From NCBI RefSeq assembly GCF_001005295.1, contig NZ_LBMK01000005.1, positions 124,454-188,453 of the forward strand: a stretch of DNA of 64,000 nt, given 5' to 3'. This document shows, in pieces, positions 46,306 to 55,264 of the stretch. How positions within the stretch are numbered: the stretch's first letter is position 1; every line of letters starts with the position of its first letter. This DNA is from Streptomyces yangpuensis. Lineage in GTDB: Bacteria; Actinomycetota; Actinomycetes; Streptomycetales; Streptomycetaceae. The position numbers and the translations under genes are program-made. The notes beneath the pieces are model-generated. The model worked only from the letters and a program-made list of their open reading frames with translations, had not been told where the DNA came from and searched no databases.

Positions 46306-46411
46306 GGCCCTCGGTGCGGCGCGGGCCCGTACGGATGCCGCGCCGCGGGCCCGCGGCGTACCGTGAGAAGTGGACTCGGGGTGCTCGCATCATTCCCGGA
46401 GGCGATCCGTC

Positions 46412-46780
46412 ATGGCCGCGATCGACCGCAGGACCTTCGACGAACCGGACGAGACGAGGCCGTTCGCCGACGGCATGGGCCGGCTGGATCTCGTGGACAC
46501 GGGGGACGGCGCCGTCGGACGGGCCGTCTTCGAGCCGGGCTGGAAGTGGTCGGAGCACATCAAGCCGCTGGCCGGGACGGACAGCTGCCGGGCCGACCAC
46601 ACCGGGTACGTCGTGAGCGGCCGTATGAAGGTCGTCATGGACGGCGGGGAGAGCGCCGAGTTCGGTCCCGGCGACTACATGCGGGTGCACCCCGGGCACG
46701 ACGCCTGGGTGGTGGGCGACGAGCCGTGCGTGGCGCTGGACTGGACCGGCTTCTCCGACTACGCGAAGCCCACCGGCTGA
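46412..46780 (+). CDS. Cupin-domain protein
   Basis: The 122-aa single-domain cupin has a GWKWSEHIKP first motif with one clear His, then a central strand pair HTGYVVSGRMKVVMDGG. The second motif is PGDYMRVHPGHDAWVVGDEP with two His. Such small cupins bind metal or a small ligand; the function is unknown. The ATG follows GGAGG by 9 bases. It is on the same strand as the hydrolase gene upstream, 106 bases apart. Confidence 0.85.
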   Translation: MAAIDRRTFDEPDETRPFADGMGRLDLVDTGDGAVGRAVFEPGWKWSEHIKPLAGTDSCRADHTGYVVSGRMKVVMDGGESAEFGPGDYMRVHPGHDAWVVGDEPCVALDWTGFSDYAKPTG

Positions 46781-47019
46781 CGGGTGCGCCCGCGGCCGCG
46801 CCGCGCCCCCGTACGCGCGCCGGTCCGTCCGTACCCGCCGTTCCGCCCCCTCTCGGTCGGATGGCACGGATGGACCGGCGCGACTGCGTTCCCCCTTCAC
46901 GCCGTGTGACCACTGTGCCTCGCCGGCCTGTGCCGAATGGGTCCTCTCAGGCGTCGTCTTGCCGCCTTGCGGGAACACGAGGGGTTTACGAACCGGTCCG
47001 GACCGGGACGAATACGCAC

Positions 47020-48096
47020 ATGCCAGCCGAGGAGACCGGATCGTCCGGGACGCCGTCCGGCGCGACGTCCGGGGCGGCCGGTGTGTCCGGGGAGCTGTCC
47101 CCCGCCGCCCGGCGCCTGTACGCGTACGCCGTCGAGCGGCACGCCTTTGACGCCGACGAGGCCACGCGGGCCCTCGGCGTGCGCGCGGCCGCCGCGATCA
47201 CCGAGCTGGCCGCGGCGCATCTGCTCCAGCGGGCGCCGGGCGGGGGGCCGGACCGGTGGAGCGCGGTGGCACCGCGGGCGGCGGCGGCCCGGGCCCTGGC
47301 CCCGCTGGCCCTGCTCGTACGGGAGACCCACGACGAGATGGACCGGCTGCGGGGCCGGCTGGAGGCGCTCGTACCCGCGTACGAGGCGGGCACCGCGCAC
47401 CGGGACCTCAGCGGGGCGGGACATCTGGAGCTGGTCACGGACCTCGGCGCCGTAAGGGGTCTGATCGCGGAGCTGGCCGCGGCGTGCGAGCAGGAGCTGC
47501 TGACCTCGCAGCCGGGGGGCGGCCGTCCTCCGGAGACCCTGGAGGAGTCAATCGGACGAGACGAGTCGCTGCTGACCCGCGGGGTCCGGATGCGGACGAT
47601 CTACCAGCACACCGCCCGGTACTCGCGGCCCACGGCGGCGTATGTGGAGCGGGTGACGGCGCTGGGCGCGCAGGTGCGCACGCTCGGCGACGGGCTGATG
47701 CGGATGCTCGTGTTCGACGGGCGTACGGGCCTGATGTCGGTGCCGGACCGCAGCGGGGCGGCGCTGGTGGTGCGCGAGCCGAGCGTCGTGCACTTCATGA
47801 CCGCGGCCTTCGAGCGGTCCTGGCTGGGGGCGGAGCCCTTCCCCACGTCGGTGAGCCCGGAGGCGGCGCGGTCGATCTCGGACGAGCTGCGGCAGACGAT
47901 CGTCCGGCTGCTGTCGGAGGGCCTGGAGGACAAGGTGATCGCACGCCGCCTCGGCATGTCGGAACGCACCTGCCAGCGCCACATCGCCGAGATCATGCGG
48001 GCGGTGGGCGCCAAGTCCCGCTTCCAGGCCGGGTACTTGCTGTCGCCGCACCCCGCCCCGACCCCCGCCCCGCCTGACCCGCCCGACAGGGCCTAG
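47020..48096 (+). CDS. LuxR-type transcriptional regulator with TrmB-like N-terminus
   Basis: The 358-aa protein has a winged-helix-like N-terminal segment (about 25-75: SPAARRLYAYAVERHAF, then ADEATRALGV) and a helical, Arg/Leu-rich central region. A conserved REPSVVHFMTAAFERSW phospholipase-D-like/TrmB sensor region follows, then a C-terminal LuxR helix-turn-helix (LLSEGLEDKVIARRLGMSERTCQRHI). This class is common and mostly uncharacterised in Streptomyces. Its stop overlaps that of the convergent gene in the sequence CTAG. The start ATG is plausible but has a weak ribosome site. Confidence 0.82.
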   Translation: MPAEETGSSGTPSGATSGAAGVSGELSPAARRLYAYAVERHAFDADEATRALGVRAAAAITELAAAHLLQRAPGGGPDRWSAVAPRAAAARALAPLALLVRETHDEMDRLRGRLEALVPAYEAGTAHRDLSGAGHLELVTDLGAVRGLIAELAAACEQELLTSQPGGGRPPETLEESIGRDESLLTRGVRMRTIYQHTARYSRPTAAYVERVTALGAQVRTLGDGLMRMLVFDGRTGLMSVPDRSGAALVVREPSVVHFMTAAFERSWLGAEPFPTSVSPEAARSISDELRQTIVRLLSEGLEDKVIARRLGMSERTCQRHIAEIMRAVGAKSRFQAGYLLSPHPAPTPAPPDPPDRA

Positions 48097-49148
48097 TACG
48101 GCCCGGGTCCGCTGTACCGGTCGTAGTAGGCGCGCAGCTCCGGGCGGCGGATGTCGGGGAGGTGGGCAAGGGTGTCGCTGAAGGCCCGGTCGTGGGGGTA
48201 GAAGCCGCGCCAGCGGTGCGGCGGCACGACGTAGTCGTCGCGCAGGACGCCTTCCGGGAGGGTGCCGGTCGCGGGCCGCGGCGAGGTCTCCGCCGGGAGT
48301 ACCAGGTGGGCCCAGACCCCGATGTCCAGCGGCACCACGGGCGCGGTGCCGTGCGGGGGCCGCCACGGCTCGCCCGTGACCGGGTGGCGGGGCACGAGGA
48401 GGACCTCGCCTGTGCCGGACGGGGGCACGGGCCTGCCCGGCCCCGCGAGGCGGGCGGTGAGTACCGGGGGACCTGCGGGCAGGTAGTCGGCGACGGTGTC
48501 ACCGACCAGGCCGGCGAGGGGGCCGGGCAGCTCCACGGGGCGGCCCTCGCAAGCCACCACCAGGTGCGCGAGGGCCACCGGGACGGCGGCCTCCCAGCGG
48601 CGGCTGCGAGAGCCGTCGAGTTCGACGGGCGCCACTGCGCAGGTCCGCAGGTCCAGCTCGTCCCAGTCGGGGACCGGGACGGCGGGCAGGCCCGAGGGCA
48701 CACGCCGCACGGCGTCGGGCTCCAGCCACACCGTCTGCCACAGCCCGCAGTCGTCCATGCGCGTCGCCACCGGGCGTCCGCAGCCCTCGCACGCCAGGTT
48801 GGGCCCGTCACGGCCGTCGATGCCCATGCAGTAGCCCTCGCACTTCTCCAGGATCAGGGCCATGCCCCGGGAGTCACCGGGCGCGATGACGATCCTGTCC
48901 CGCGACCCGAAGGACACGGAGTACTGCGGCAGGTACACGCCCTGCTCGGCCGCCAGGTCCTCCCCCACGTCGCCCCACAGCCGCCAGGGCGGGCCGGTGG
49001 GCAGGGGTTCGACGGCGTACGTCGCCGGATCCATCAGCGGGGGATGCAGCTCCTCCCACGCTCCGTAGTGAGTGTGGTCGGGGAGGGCGACCCGGGATAC
49101 CGGCGCCGTCAGCTCCGTACCGCACCCGGCGCACACGAACACGTCCAA
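48093..49148 (-). CDS. Conserved hypothetical protein with zinc-ribbon-like Cys pairs
   Basis: The 351-aa protein starts at TTG (MDVFVCAGCG), 6 bases after GGGGGA; an ATG 24 bases upstream is an alternative. CxxC at 6-9, Cys103/Cys107 (CEGYC) and CxxC at 120-123 suggest metal binding. The rest is Pro/Trp/Arg-rich with PRHPVTGEPW and HRWRGFYPHDRAFSDTL near the C-terminus. No known catalytic domain was recognised. Homologues of this plan occur in Streptomyces as hypothetical proteins. Confidence 0.75.
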   Translation of the reverse strand: MDVFVCAGCGTELTAPVSRVALPDHTHYGAWEELHPPLMDPATYAVEPLPTGPPWRLWGDVGEDLAAEQGVYLPQYSVSFGSRDRIVIAPGDSRGMALILEKCEGYCMGIDGRDGPNLACEGCGRPVATRMDDCGLWQTVWLEPDAVRRVPSGLPAVPVPDWDELDLRTCAVAPVELDGSRSRRWEAAVPVALAHLVVACEGRPVELPGPLAGLVGDTVADYLPAGPPVLTARLAGPGRPVPPSGTGEVLLVPRHPVTGEPWRPPHGTAPVVPLDIGVWAHLVLPAETSPRPATGTLPEGVLRDDYVVPPHRWRGFYPHDRAFSDTLAHLPDIRRPELRAYYDRYSGPGPY

Positions 49149-49209
49149 ACAGCTTCCCCCAGACCCCGGCAACCCTGTTGATTCTGCTGGCCGGAGCCGG
49201 GGACGGCCA

Positions 49210-50181
49210 TCAGTTTTCGGGGTGGCGCCCCTCCTGCGCCGCGGGCTGTTCCAGTTCCGGGATGAGGCGGCCGCGGCGGGAGAGGAGGAAGCGTTTGAAC
49301 TCGGCGACCGGCGGGGTGTCGGGGTGGCCGTCGAGCCAGGCGACGCCGATCTCGCGGACGGCGCGCGGGGCGGTGACGTTCAGCTCGACCACCCCGGGGC
49401 GGGCCACGGCGGGAGGCGGCAGCAGGGCCACCCCGAGGCCGGCGGCGACCAGGCCGCGCAGGGTCTCGGCCTCCTCGCCCTCGAAGGCGACGCGCGGGGT
49501 GAAGCCGGCTTCCGCGCACAGGTCGTCGGTGATGCGGCGCAGGCCGTAGCCGGCCTCCAGGGTGACGAAGGTTTCCTCCGCGGCCTCGGCGAGGCGGATG
49601 CGCTTGCGGCCCGCGAGGCGGTGGTCGTCGGGAACGACCAGGCGCAGCCGCTGTTCGTCGAGGCGGCGGGCGACGAGGTCGGGGGCGTCCGGCAGCGGCG
49701 AGGTGAGGCAGAGGTCGAGCTCGCCGGCGCGCAGCTTCTCCAGCATGGCCTCGCCGTAGTTCTGCACGAGGGAGAAGCGCACGCGCGGGTGGTCGGCGCG
49801 GAAGGCGCGGATGAGGCCGGGTACGGTCTCGGGGCCGAGGGTGTGCAGGAAGCCGAAGGCGACCTTGCCGTAGGCCGGGTCGGCGTCCTGCTGGACGGAC
49901 TCGGCGGCGTGGGCGATGCCGTCCAGGGCCTGTTCGGCGGAGGCCAGGAAGGTGCGGCCCGCCGTGGTGAGGGCGACGGTGCGGCCCTTGCGCGCGAACA
50001 GGGAGACACCCAGGTCCTGTTCGAGGCGGACCATGGCCCGGGACAGGGTGGACTGCGGTACGCCCAGTTCCTGGGCGGCGCGGGTGACGTGCTCGTGCCG
50101 GGCGACGGCGACGAAGTACGCCAGCCGGGGCGCCAGCGAAGTTGTCACCGCCATGTCTTCTACGTAACGGTTCGTCGACAT
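49210..50181 (-). CDS. LysR-family transcriptional regulator
   Basis: The 323-aa protein has the N-terminal LysR helix-turn-helix (about 17-75: FVAVARHEHVTRAAQELGV, then QSTLSRAMVRLEQDLGVSLF). A periplasmic-binding-like effector domain (about 90-300) with VAFGFLHTLGPETVP and LVAAGLGVALLPPP follows. It stands divergent from an MFS transporter with about 90 bases between starts, the classic layout for a LysR protein controlling its neighbour. The effector is unknown. The ATG after CAGGGGTG was chosen; another Met lies 27 bases downstream. Confidence 0.9.
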   Translation of the reverse strand: MSTNRYVEDMAVTTSLAPRLAYFVAVARHEHVTRAAQELGVPQSTLSRAMVRLEQDLGVSLFARKGRTVALTTAGRTFLASAEQALDGIAHAAESVQQDADPAYGKVAFGFLHTLGPETVPGLIRAFRADHPRVRFSLVQNYGEAMLEKLRAGELDLCLTSPLPDAPDLVARRLDEQRLRLVVPDDHRLAGRKRIRLAEAAEETFVTLEAGYGLRRITDDLCAEAGFTPRVAFEGEEAETLRGLVAAGLGVALLPPPAVARPGVVELNVTAPRAVREIGVAWLDGHPDTPPVAEFKRFLLSRRGRLIPELEQPAAQEGRHPEN

Positions 50182-50274
50182 CCACACCCCTGACCTCTAC
50201 TGATGCACCAGTGGATCGATTATCGCGATTCTGTGCATTGGACGCATGAAAAACGCGGGTCTACCGTCGAAGGC

Positions 50275-51558
50275 ATGCCTCCCGTTCATACCGGGGCACC
50301 CGTCATCCCGGGTGCCTCCACCGCGTCGTCCCCCGCACCGGAACCCCACTCCCCCGGCCGCCCCGGCTACCGCCGGATGAGCCTCGCGCTCTTCGCCGCC
50401 GGACTGGCGACCTTCGCCCTCCTCTACTCCACCCAGGCGCTGCTGCCCGCGATCTCCGACGACCTCGGGGTGACGGCGGGTCAGGCCAGCTGGACGGTGT
50501 CCGCGGCCACCGGCGCCCTCGCACTGTTCGTGCTCCCGCTCAGCGCGCTCTCCGAGCGGTTCGGCCGGACCCGGATGATGACCTGGTCGATGGCGGTCGC
50601 CGTCGGCGTGGCGCTCCTCGTCCCCTTCGCGCCGAACCTGGAGTGGCTGGTGGTGCTGCGCGCCGTGCAGGGTGCGGCGATCGCCGGCATTCCGGCCTCC
50701 GCGATGGCGTACCTGGCGGAGGAGGTCCGGCCCCGGGCGCTGGTGGCCGCGATCGGCCTGTTCGTGGCGGGCAACTCCGTCGGCGGCATGAGCGGCCGCC
50801 TGGTCACCGGCTGGGCGGCGCAGCTGGGCGGCTGGCGCGCGGGTCTGGCGGCCGTCGCCGTGATGGCGCTGGTGTGCGCGGTGGCCTTCCTGGTGATGCT
50901 GCCGCGGGCGCGGTTCTTCCGCCCGGCGTCGCTGAACCCGCGCGCGGTGGGCCGTACCGTCGCCGGTCACCTGCGCGATCCTCTGCTGCTGCGGCTGTAC
51001 GGGATCGGCGCGCTGTTCATGACGGTGTTCGGCGCGGTCTACACGGTGATCGGCTACCGGCTGGTGGACGAGCCGTTCTCGCTCGGGCAGGGCGTGATCG
51101 GGTCGATCTTCCTGATCTACCTGGTCGGTACGGTCTCCTCCGCGGCCGCCGGCCAGCTGGTGGCGCGTACGGGGCGGCGCGGCGCGCTGTACCTGGCGGT
51201 GACCACCACGGCGCTGGGACTGCTGCTGTCGCTGTCGGACTCCCTGGTGACGGTCGTGCTGGGGCTGGTGCTGATCACGGCGGGCTTCTTCGCCGGGCAC
51301 GCGGTGGCCTCGGCCGCGGTGAGCCGGACGGCGAAGGCGGGCCGTGCGCAGGCCTCCGCCCTCTACCAGTCGGCGTACTACCTCGGTTCCAGCGCGGGCG
51401 GCACCCTCGGCGCCCTCGCCTACCACGAGGCCGGCTGGGCGGCGACGGTCGGGATCGCGCTGCTCGCGGTGCTCGGCGTCGTGTCGATCACCCTGTACGG
51501 GACGCACGCGGCCCGCGCGCAGCGGCGCATACCGGCTTCCGCGGTGGGCGCGCGCTGA
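50275..51558 (+). CDS. MFS transporter (YnfM-like)
   Basis: The 427-aa protein has 12 predicted membrane helices. MFS loop A motif LSERFGRTRMM lies between helices 2 and 3, and LVARTGRRGALYL is the equivalent in the second half. A Pro/Ser-rich cytoplasmic start of about 35 residues precedes helix 1. The family includes arabinose/sugar and drug efflux pumps; the substrate is not predictable. The short intergenic region has an A/T-rich segment near 50205-50250 that may hold the LysR site. Start ATG after GAAGG. Confidence 0.9.
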   Translation: MPPVHTGAPVIPGASTASSPAPEPHSPGRPGYRRMSLALFAAGLATFALLYSTQALLPAISDDLGVTAGQASWTVSAATGALALFVLPLSALSERFGRTRMMTWSMAVAVGVALLVPFAPNLEWLVVLRAVQGAAIAGIPASAMAYLAEEVRPRALVAAIGLFVAGNSVGGMSGRLVTGWAAQLGGWRAGLAAVAVMALVCAVAFLVMLPRARFFRPASLNPRAVGRTVAGHLRDPLLLRLYGIGALFMTVFGAVYTVIGYRLVDEPFSLGQGVIGSIFLIYLVGTVSSAAAGQLVARTGRRGALYLAVTTTALGLLLSLSDSLVTVVLGLVLITAGFFAGHAVASAAVSRTAKAGRAQASALYQSAYYLGSSAGGTLGALAYHEAGWAATVGIALLAVLGVVSITLYGTHAARAQRRIPASAVGAR

Positions 51559-51648
51559 CGGGAACTTCGCTTCCGCCGGAGGCAACCCCTGCTCGTTTTC
51601 CGGGCATTCAACACGGAGAACGAAGTGCGGTGAGCAGGGGAGGACCGG

Positions 51649-52362
51649 ATGGGGACGCGGAGGGCGCGCGGGCGGTCGGCGCGGCGCGCGGCGGTGTGGG
51701 GCGCAGCGGCGGCGCTGGCGCTGCCGTTGGTGGTGGTCGCGGGAGGCGGTACGGCAGAGGCCGCCTCCTGCAACCTTTCCACCGGGCCGTACCAGCGCCA
51801 GGTGGAGAAGTTCCTGGGACGGCCCGTGGACGGGAGGCAGTCGGCAGCCGACTGCACGGCCGTCCGGGCGTTTCAGAGAAGCCACGGGATCAGCCCGGCC
51901 CAGGGCTACGCCGGGCCGCTGACCTGGCAGGTGATGAGCACGATGCTCGCCCAGCGGGCGGCGGGCGACACCCCGAACAGGGCGGGCGACTGCCCGGTGA
52001 ACCGGGGGCGGATCGCGTGCGTGGACCTGACGCGGCAGCTCAGCTGGATCCAGGACGGCTCCGTCCTGAAGTACGGCCCCGTCCCCGTCCGCACCGGCAA
52101 GGCCGGCACGCAGACGCGGACCGGCGCGCGGAAGATCTACCTCCGCCGCATCGACCACTGGTCGACGCTCTACAACGTGTCCATGCCGTACGCCCAGTTC
52201 TTCGACCGCGGCATCGCCTTCCACTCGACCACCAAGAGCATGTGGAACCCGCCCGGTTCGGGCGGCTGCGTGAACATGCGGCCCGCCGACGCGAAGGCGT
52301 ACTGGAACCTGCTCGGGAAGGGCGAGGACGTCTACGTGTACGGCCGCAAGCCGGGTACGTAG
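51649..52362 (+). CDS. Secreted L,D-transpeptidase with peptidoglycan-binding domain
   Basis: The 237-aa protein has a Sec/Tat-like signal (RRARGRSARRAAVWGAAAAL, then hydrophobic ALPLVVVAGG). A peptidoglycan-binding-like region (about 45-105, with AVRAFQRSHGI) and a YkuD-type catalytic domain (about 125-235) follow. Catalytic His192 (FHSTTK) and Cys207 are present. The signature reads SGGCVNM where SHGCxxM is usual, so the second His is replaced by Gly. It would form 3-3 peptidoglycan cross-links or attach proteins. The ATG follows GGGAGGA. Confidence 0.88.
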   Translation: MGTRRARGRSARRAAVWGAAAALALPLVVVAGGGTAEAASCNLSTGPYQRQVEKFLGRPVDGRQSAADCTAVRAFQRSHGISPAQGYAGPLTWQVMSTMLAQRAAGDTPNRAGDCPVNRGRIACVDLTRQLSWIQDGSVLKYGPVPVRTGKAGTQTRTGARKIYLRRIDHWSTLYNVSMPYAQFFDRGIAFHSTTKSMWNPPGSGGCVNMRPADAKAYWNLLGKGEDVYVYGRKPGT

Positions 52363-52364
52363 CC

Positions 52365-53711
52365 TCAGGCGGCCGCGGGTGCGGGGGCGGCGGAGCGGGC
52401 CGACAGCTCTTCCAGCCGGCGCAGGCCGGCGCGGCGTTGGACGAGCGAGAGGCCCGCCACCGCTGCGCCGAGCGCCAGCCAGCCCGCCGGACCCGCGGTC
52501 ATCACCACGCCGGTCAGCAGCAGCGGTCCGGCGGTCTTCTGCACGGACTGGGCCATGCCAGCCACTCCGAGGTACGAGGCGCGCGCCTCCCGGGGCGCGA
52601 GGGAGACGGCGAGCTCCCAGGAGCTCACCGAGCGCATCAGCTCCGCCGCGGTGGCCAGCACCGCCGCGGCGAGCAGGGCGGCGGAGGCGGCCCAGGCCCC
52701 GCGGCCGGCCGCGGCGGCCAGCAGGCCGCAGCACAGGAGCGTGGTCAGGCCGTAGAGGGCGACCGCTCCCGTCGCCCCGCGGGCGTCGCGGACCTTGGCC
52801 GACACGCGCAGCTGGAGGACGACGACGAGCACGGTGTTGATGACCAGGAAGGCCGGGATCAGCTCGTGCGGTGCGGTGGTGCGGCTCACCAGCCAGAGCG
52901 GGATGCCGATGCCCAGGATGGAGTCGTCGAGGTTCATCGGGATGTCCAGCAGGACGAACCGGAGGTAGCCGCGGTCCCGCCAGGGACTGCGCCCCGCGGC
53001 CGGGGCCGGGGCGGCGGTGGCCTCGGTGGCGGCGTCGGGTACGGGTGCGGGTGACGGTGCGGCCACGAGTCCGCGGCCGCGCGGTTCCCGGGTGTGCCAC
53101 ACCAGGGCGGCGGCCACGAGGAACGACAGCGCGTTGGCCAGGATGAGCACGTGGTACGCGCCGCGGGTGCCGACGGCGAGGCCGATGGCGGCGAGGCTCG
53201 CGCCGAGCGCGTAGCCGGCGTTCGCCGAACTGCGCGACAGCGCCTGGTAGGTGGCGCGCCGCTCGCCCGCGACCCGGGTGGCGAACAGCATCTCCAGGGT
53301 CTTGGCCGCCCGGTCCCCCAGGTGGGTCACGGCCACGACGCACAGCAGGAGCGCGAAGTCGGTGACGAGGAGCAGCAGGCAGAGGGTGACCAGGCGCAGC
53401 AGGTGGGCGCCGATCAGCAGGGAGCGTACGGGGAATCGGTCGGCGAGGTGGCCCGCCAGGGGCGAGCCGGCGATGCCCGCCACCCCGGACGCGCCGAGCA
53501 GGAGCCCGACCTGTCCGGCGTCGAGGCCGATGACGAAGGTGAAGTAGAGGACGCAGGCCGCGGCCCAGACGCCGGTGCCGGCGCGGTCCAGCAGCTGGGC
53601 GAGGAGCATGATGCGCGCGTCGCGGCCGCCGGGCGGCCGCCGCAGCTGGGCCACCAGGCCGGGTTCCCGCTCCGCCCGCCGTGTCTTCCGGATCTCCCCG
53701 CCGCGCCGCAT
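52365..53711 (-). CDS. MFS transporter controlled by palindromic operators
   Basis: The 448-aa protein has 12 predicted helices. MFS motif GHLADRFPVRSLL lies after helix 2. A long cytoplasmic loop of Ala/Pro/Thr (about 218-245) splits the two halves. The Arg-rich start resembles multidrug or macrolide-type exporters, but the substrate is unknown. The ATG lies 6 bases after GGAGGGG. Its stop is only 2 bases from the convergent transpeptidase stop. Two perfect palindromes directly upstream point to tight control by a dimeric repressor, which is not encoded next to it. Confidence 0.88.
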   Translation of the reverse strand: MRRGGEIRKTRRAEREPGLVAQLRRPPGGRDARIMLLAQLLDRAGTGVWAAACVLYFTFVIGLDAGQVGLLLGASGVAGIAGSPLAGHLADRFPVRSLLIGAHLLRLVTLCLLLLVTDFALLLCVVAVTHLGDRAAKTLEMLFATRVAGERRATYQALSRSSANAGYALGASLAAIGLAVGTRGAYHVLILANALSFLVAAALVWHTREPRGRGLVAAPSPAPVPDAATEATAAPAPAAGRSPWRDRGYLRFVLLDIPMNLDDSILGIGIPLWLVSRTTAPHELIPAFLVINTVLVVVLQLRVSAKVRDARGATGAVALYGLTTLLCCGLLAAAAGRGAWAASAALLAAAVLATAAELMRSVSSWELAVSLAPREARASYLGVAGMAQSVQKTAGPLLLTGVVMTAGPAGWLALGAAVAGLSLVQRRAGLRRLEELSARSAAPAPAAA

Positions 53712-53732
53712 CCCGGCCCCTCCCCCGTATAG

Positions 53733-53756
53733 AGGTATCTCGATATCGAGATACCT
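53733..53756. promoter_or_regulatory. 24-bp perfect palindrome upstream of the MFS gene
   Basis: AGGTATCTCGAT followed directly by its exact reverse complement, 21 bases upstream of the MFS ATG. The half-site TATCTCGA recurs, with changes, in the next palindrome, suggesting one regulator, probably of MarR type. Confidence 0.82.
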
Positions 53757-53777
53757 GGGGAAGCCTGCCCCACAATA

Positions 53778-53793
53778 ATCTTGACGTCAAGAT
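53778..53793. promoter_or_regulatory. 16-bp perfect palindrome, second operator in the same promoter region
   Basis: ATCTTGACGTCAAGAT is an exact palindrome. It shares the ATCTYGA half-site with the 24-bp palindrome 21 bases away. A third, degenerate copy (ATACTTGATGTCGATAGAT) follows at about 53791-53809. Confidence 0.78.
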
Positions 53794-53903
53794 ACTTGAT
53801 GTCGATAGATCTGGATCCGGGCGGCTCCTCGCTTCCGGCTGCCGTTGTCGGTGCCCTCGGGTAGGTTCCGAAGGAGCCACGTACGCCAGGGGGACGGACC
53901 GCC

Positions 53904-54917
53904 ATGAGTGACCTCGCCACCACCATCAGCAGCGACCTCGACGCGGCGATGGACCGCTACCGGGTCGAACTCACCGGCTACTGCTACCGGATGCTCGGGT
54001 CCGCCTTCGACGCCGAGGACGCGGTGCAGGACACCTACATCCGCGCCTGGCGCAGCCACGAGAAGTTCGAGGGCCGCTCCTCACTGCGGTCGTGGCTCTA
54101 CCGGATCGCCACCAATGTCTGCCTGGACCTGCTGAACGCGGGGAACAAGCGGGCCCGTCCCATGGACCTGACCGCCCCTCAGCACCAGTCCTCCGCCGTG
54201 CTCAACCAGCGGCCCGAGGTGACCTGGCTGGAGCCCGTCCCGGACGGCCGGGTACTGCCGCAGACCGCGGACCCGGCGGAGATGGCGCTCGCGAAGGAAT
54301 CCGTACGGCTCGCCTTCGTCGCGGCGCTCCAGCATCTGCCGGCCAGGCAGCGCGCGGTGCTCATCCTGCGCGAGGTGCTGGCCTGGAAGGCGGACGAGGT
54401 CGCGCAGCTGCTGGACACCACCGTGGCATCGGTGAACAGCGCGCTCCAGCGGGCGCGGGCCACGCTCGCCGGACAGCGGGTGCGCGCGAGCGAGTCGGCC
54501 GACCCGCTGGACGCCGAGCAGGCCAAGCTGCTGGAGCAGTACCTCGCCGCCTTCGAGTCGTACGACATCTCGCGCCTGACGACGCTCCTGCACGAGGACG
54601 CCGTCCTGTCCATGCCGCCGTACGACCTGTGGCTGCAGGGCACGGCGGACATCGCGGCATGGCACCTGGGCCAGGGCATCGGCTGCAAGGGCTCCCGCCT
54701 GATCCCGACGACCGCGAACGGCATGCCGGCCTTCGGCCAGTACCGGCCGCGCGAGGACGGCCGTCCCGGGCACACCCCGTGGGCGCTGCAGGTGCTGGAG
54801 GTCTCAGACGGCCGGATCGTCGGCCTCAACGCCTTCCTCGACACGGCCCGGTGGTTCCCGCTGTTCGGCCTCCCCGAGCAGCTCGACGAGTCCTACGAGG
54901 TCCAGCAGGGCGCGTAG
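53904..54917 (+). CDS. ECF sigma factor with C-terminal SnoaL-like domain (SigG/SigJ type)
   Basis: The 337-aa protein has sigma region 2 at about 15-85 (YRVELTGYCYRMLGS, then AEDAVQDTYIRAWR). Region 4 is at about 130-195 (LPARQRAVLILREVLAWKADEVAQLL, then TVASVNSALQRAR). A SnoaL-like domain of about 120 residues (LLEQYLAAFESYDISRLTTLLHEDAVLSMPPY) follows. In this ECF class the extra domain replaces a separate anti-sigma factor and tunes activity. No anti-sigma gene is adjacent. The 3' end overlaps the convergent STAS gene by 114 bases. Confidence 0.9.
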   Translation: MSDLATTISSDLDAAMDRYRVELTGYCYRMLGSAFDAEDAVQDTYIRAWRSHEKFEGRSSLRSWLYRIATNVCLDLLNAGNKRARPMDLTAPQHQSSAVLNQRPEVTWLEPVPDGRVLPQTADPAEMALAKESVRLAFVAALQHLPARQRAVLILREVLAWKADEVAQLLDTTVASVNSALQRARATLAGQRVRASESADPLDAEQAKLLEQYLAAFESYDISRLTTLLHEDAVLSMPPYDLWLQGTADIAAWHLGQGIGCKGSRLIPTTANGMPAFGQYRPREDGRPGHTPWALQVLEVSDGRIVGLNAFLDTARWFPLFGLPEQLDESYEVQQGA

Positions 54918-55172
54918 GGCGGGCGCGGCACCGGTCACCCGCAGCGGCCGCCCCCGCGCGGTCAGCCGCAGCCGGGCCAGCACCTCCACGGCGCCCAGGC
55001 CCGGCGCGGTGACGGCCCGCGCGTCGCACTCCACCGCGCGGGCCCCGTCCGCGTACAGGCGGGCCAGGCGCGCACACAGCGTTGCGGCGTCGCGCGCGGT
55101 CGGGGCGGGTCCGGGCAGCACGAGTCGGGTGATCTCCACGAGGGGCTGACTCCCCCGCCCGCCGGAACTCAT
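54804..55172 (-). CDS. STAS-domain protein (anti-sigma-factor-antagonist fold)
   Basis: The 122-aa protein fits a STAS domain: RLVLPGPAPTARDAATLCARL, then AVECDARAVTAPGLGAVEVLARL and LRVTGAAPALRALLDLVGL. Canonical antagonists have a phosphorylated Ser in DSSG; here that position reads AP-G, so phosphorylation control at that site looks lost. It runs antisense over the last 114 bases of the sigma factor gene. The Met start follows a weak ribosome site. The overlap is longer than usual for Streptomyces, so the C-terminal end is less certain. Confidence 0.72.
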   Translation of the reverse strand: MSSGGRGSQPLVEITRLVLPGPAPTARDAATLCARLARLYADGARAVECDARAVTAPGLGAVEVLARLRLTARGRPLRVTGAAPALRALLDLVGLVELLGEAEQREPPGRVEEGVEADDPAV

Positions 55173-55264
55173 CGCCGCGGCCGGGCAATGACCCGATGCC
55201 GCCACCGCGACTTCGACGCCCACGTCGAACCGCGCCCGGGCGAGGCCCTGCCGCGGCTCTGAAC

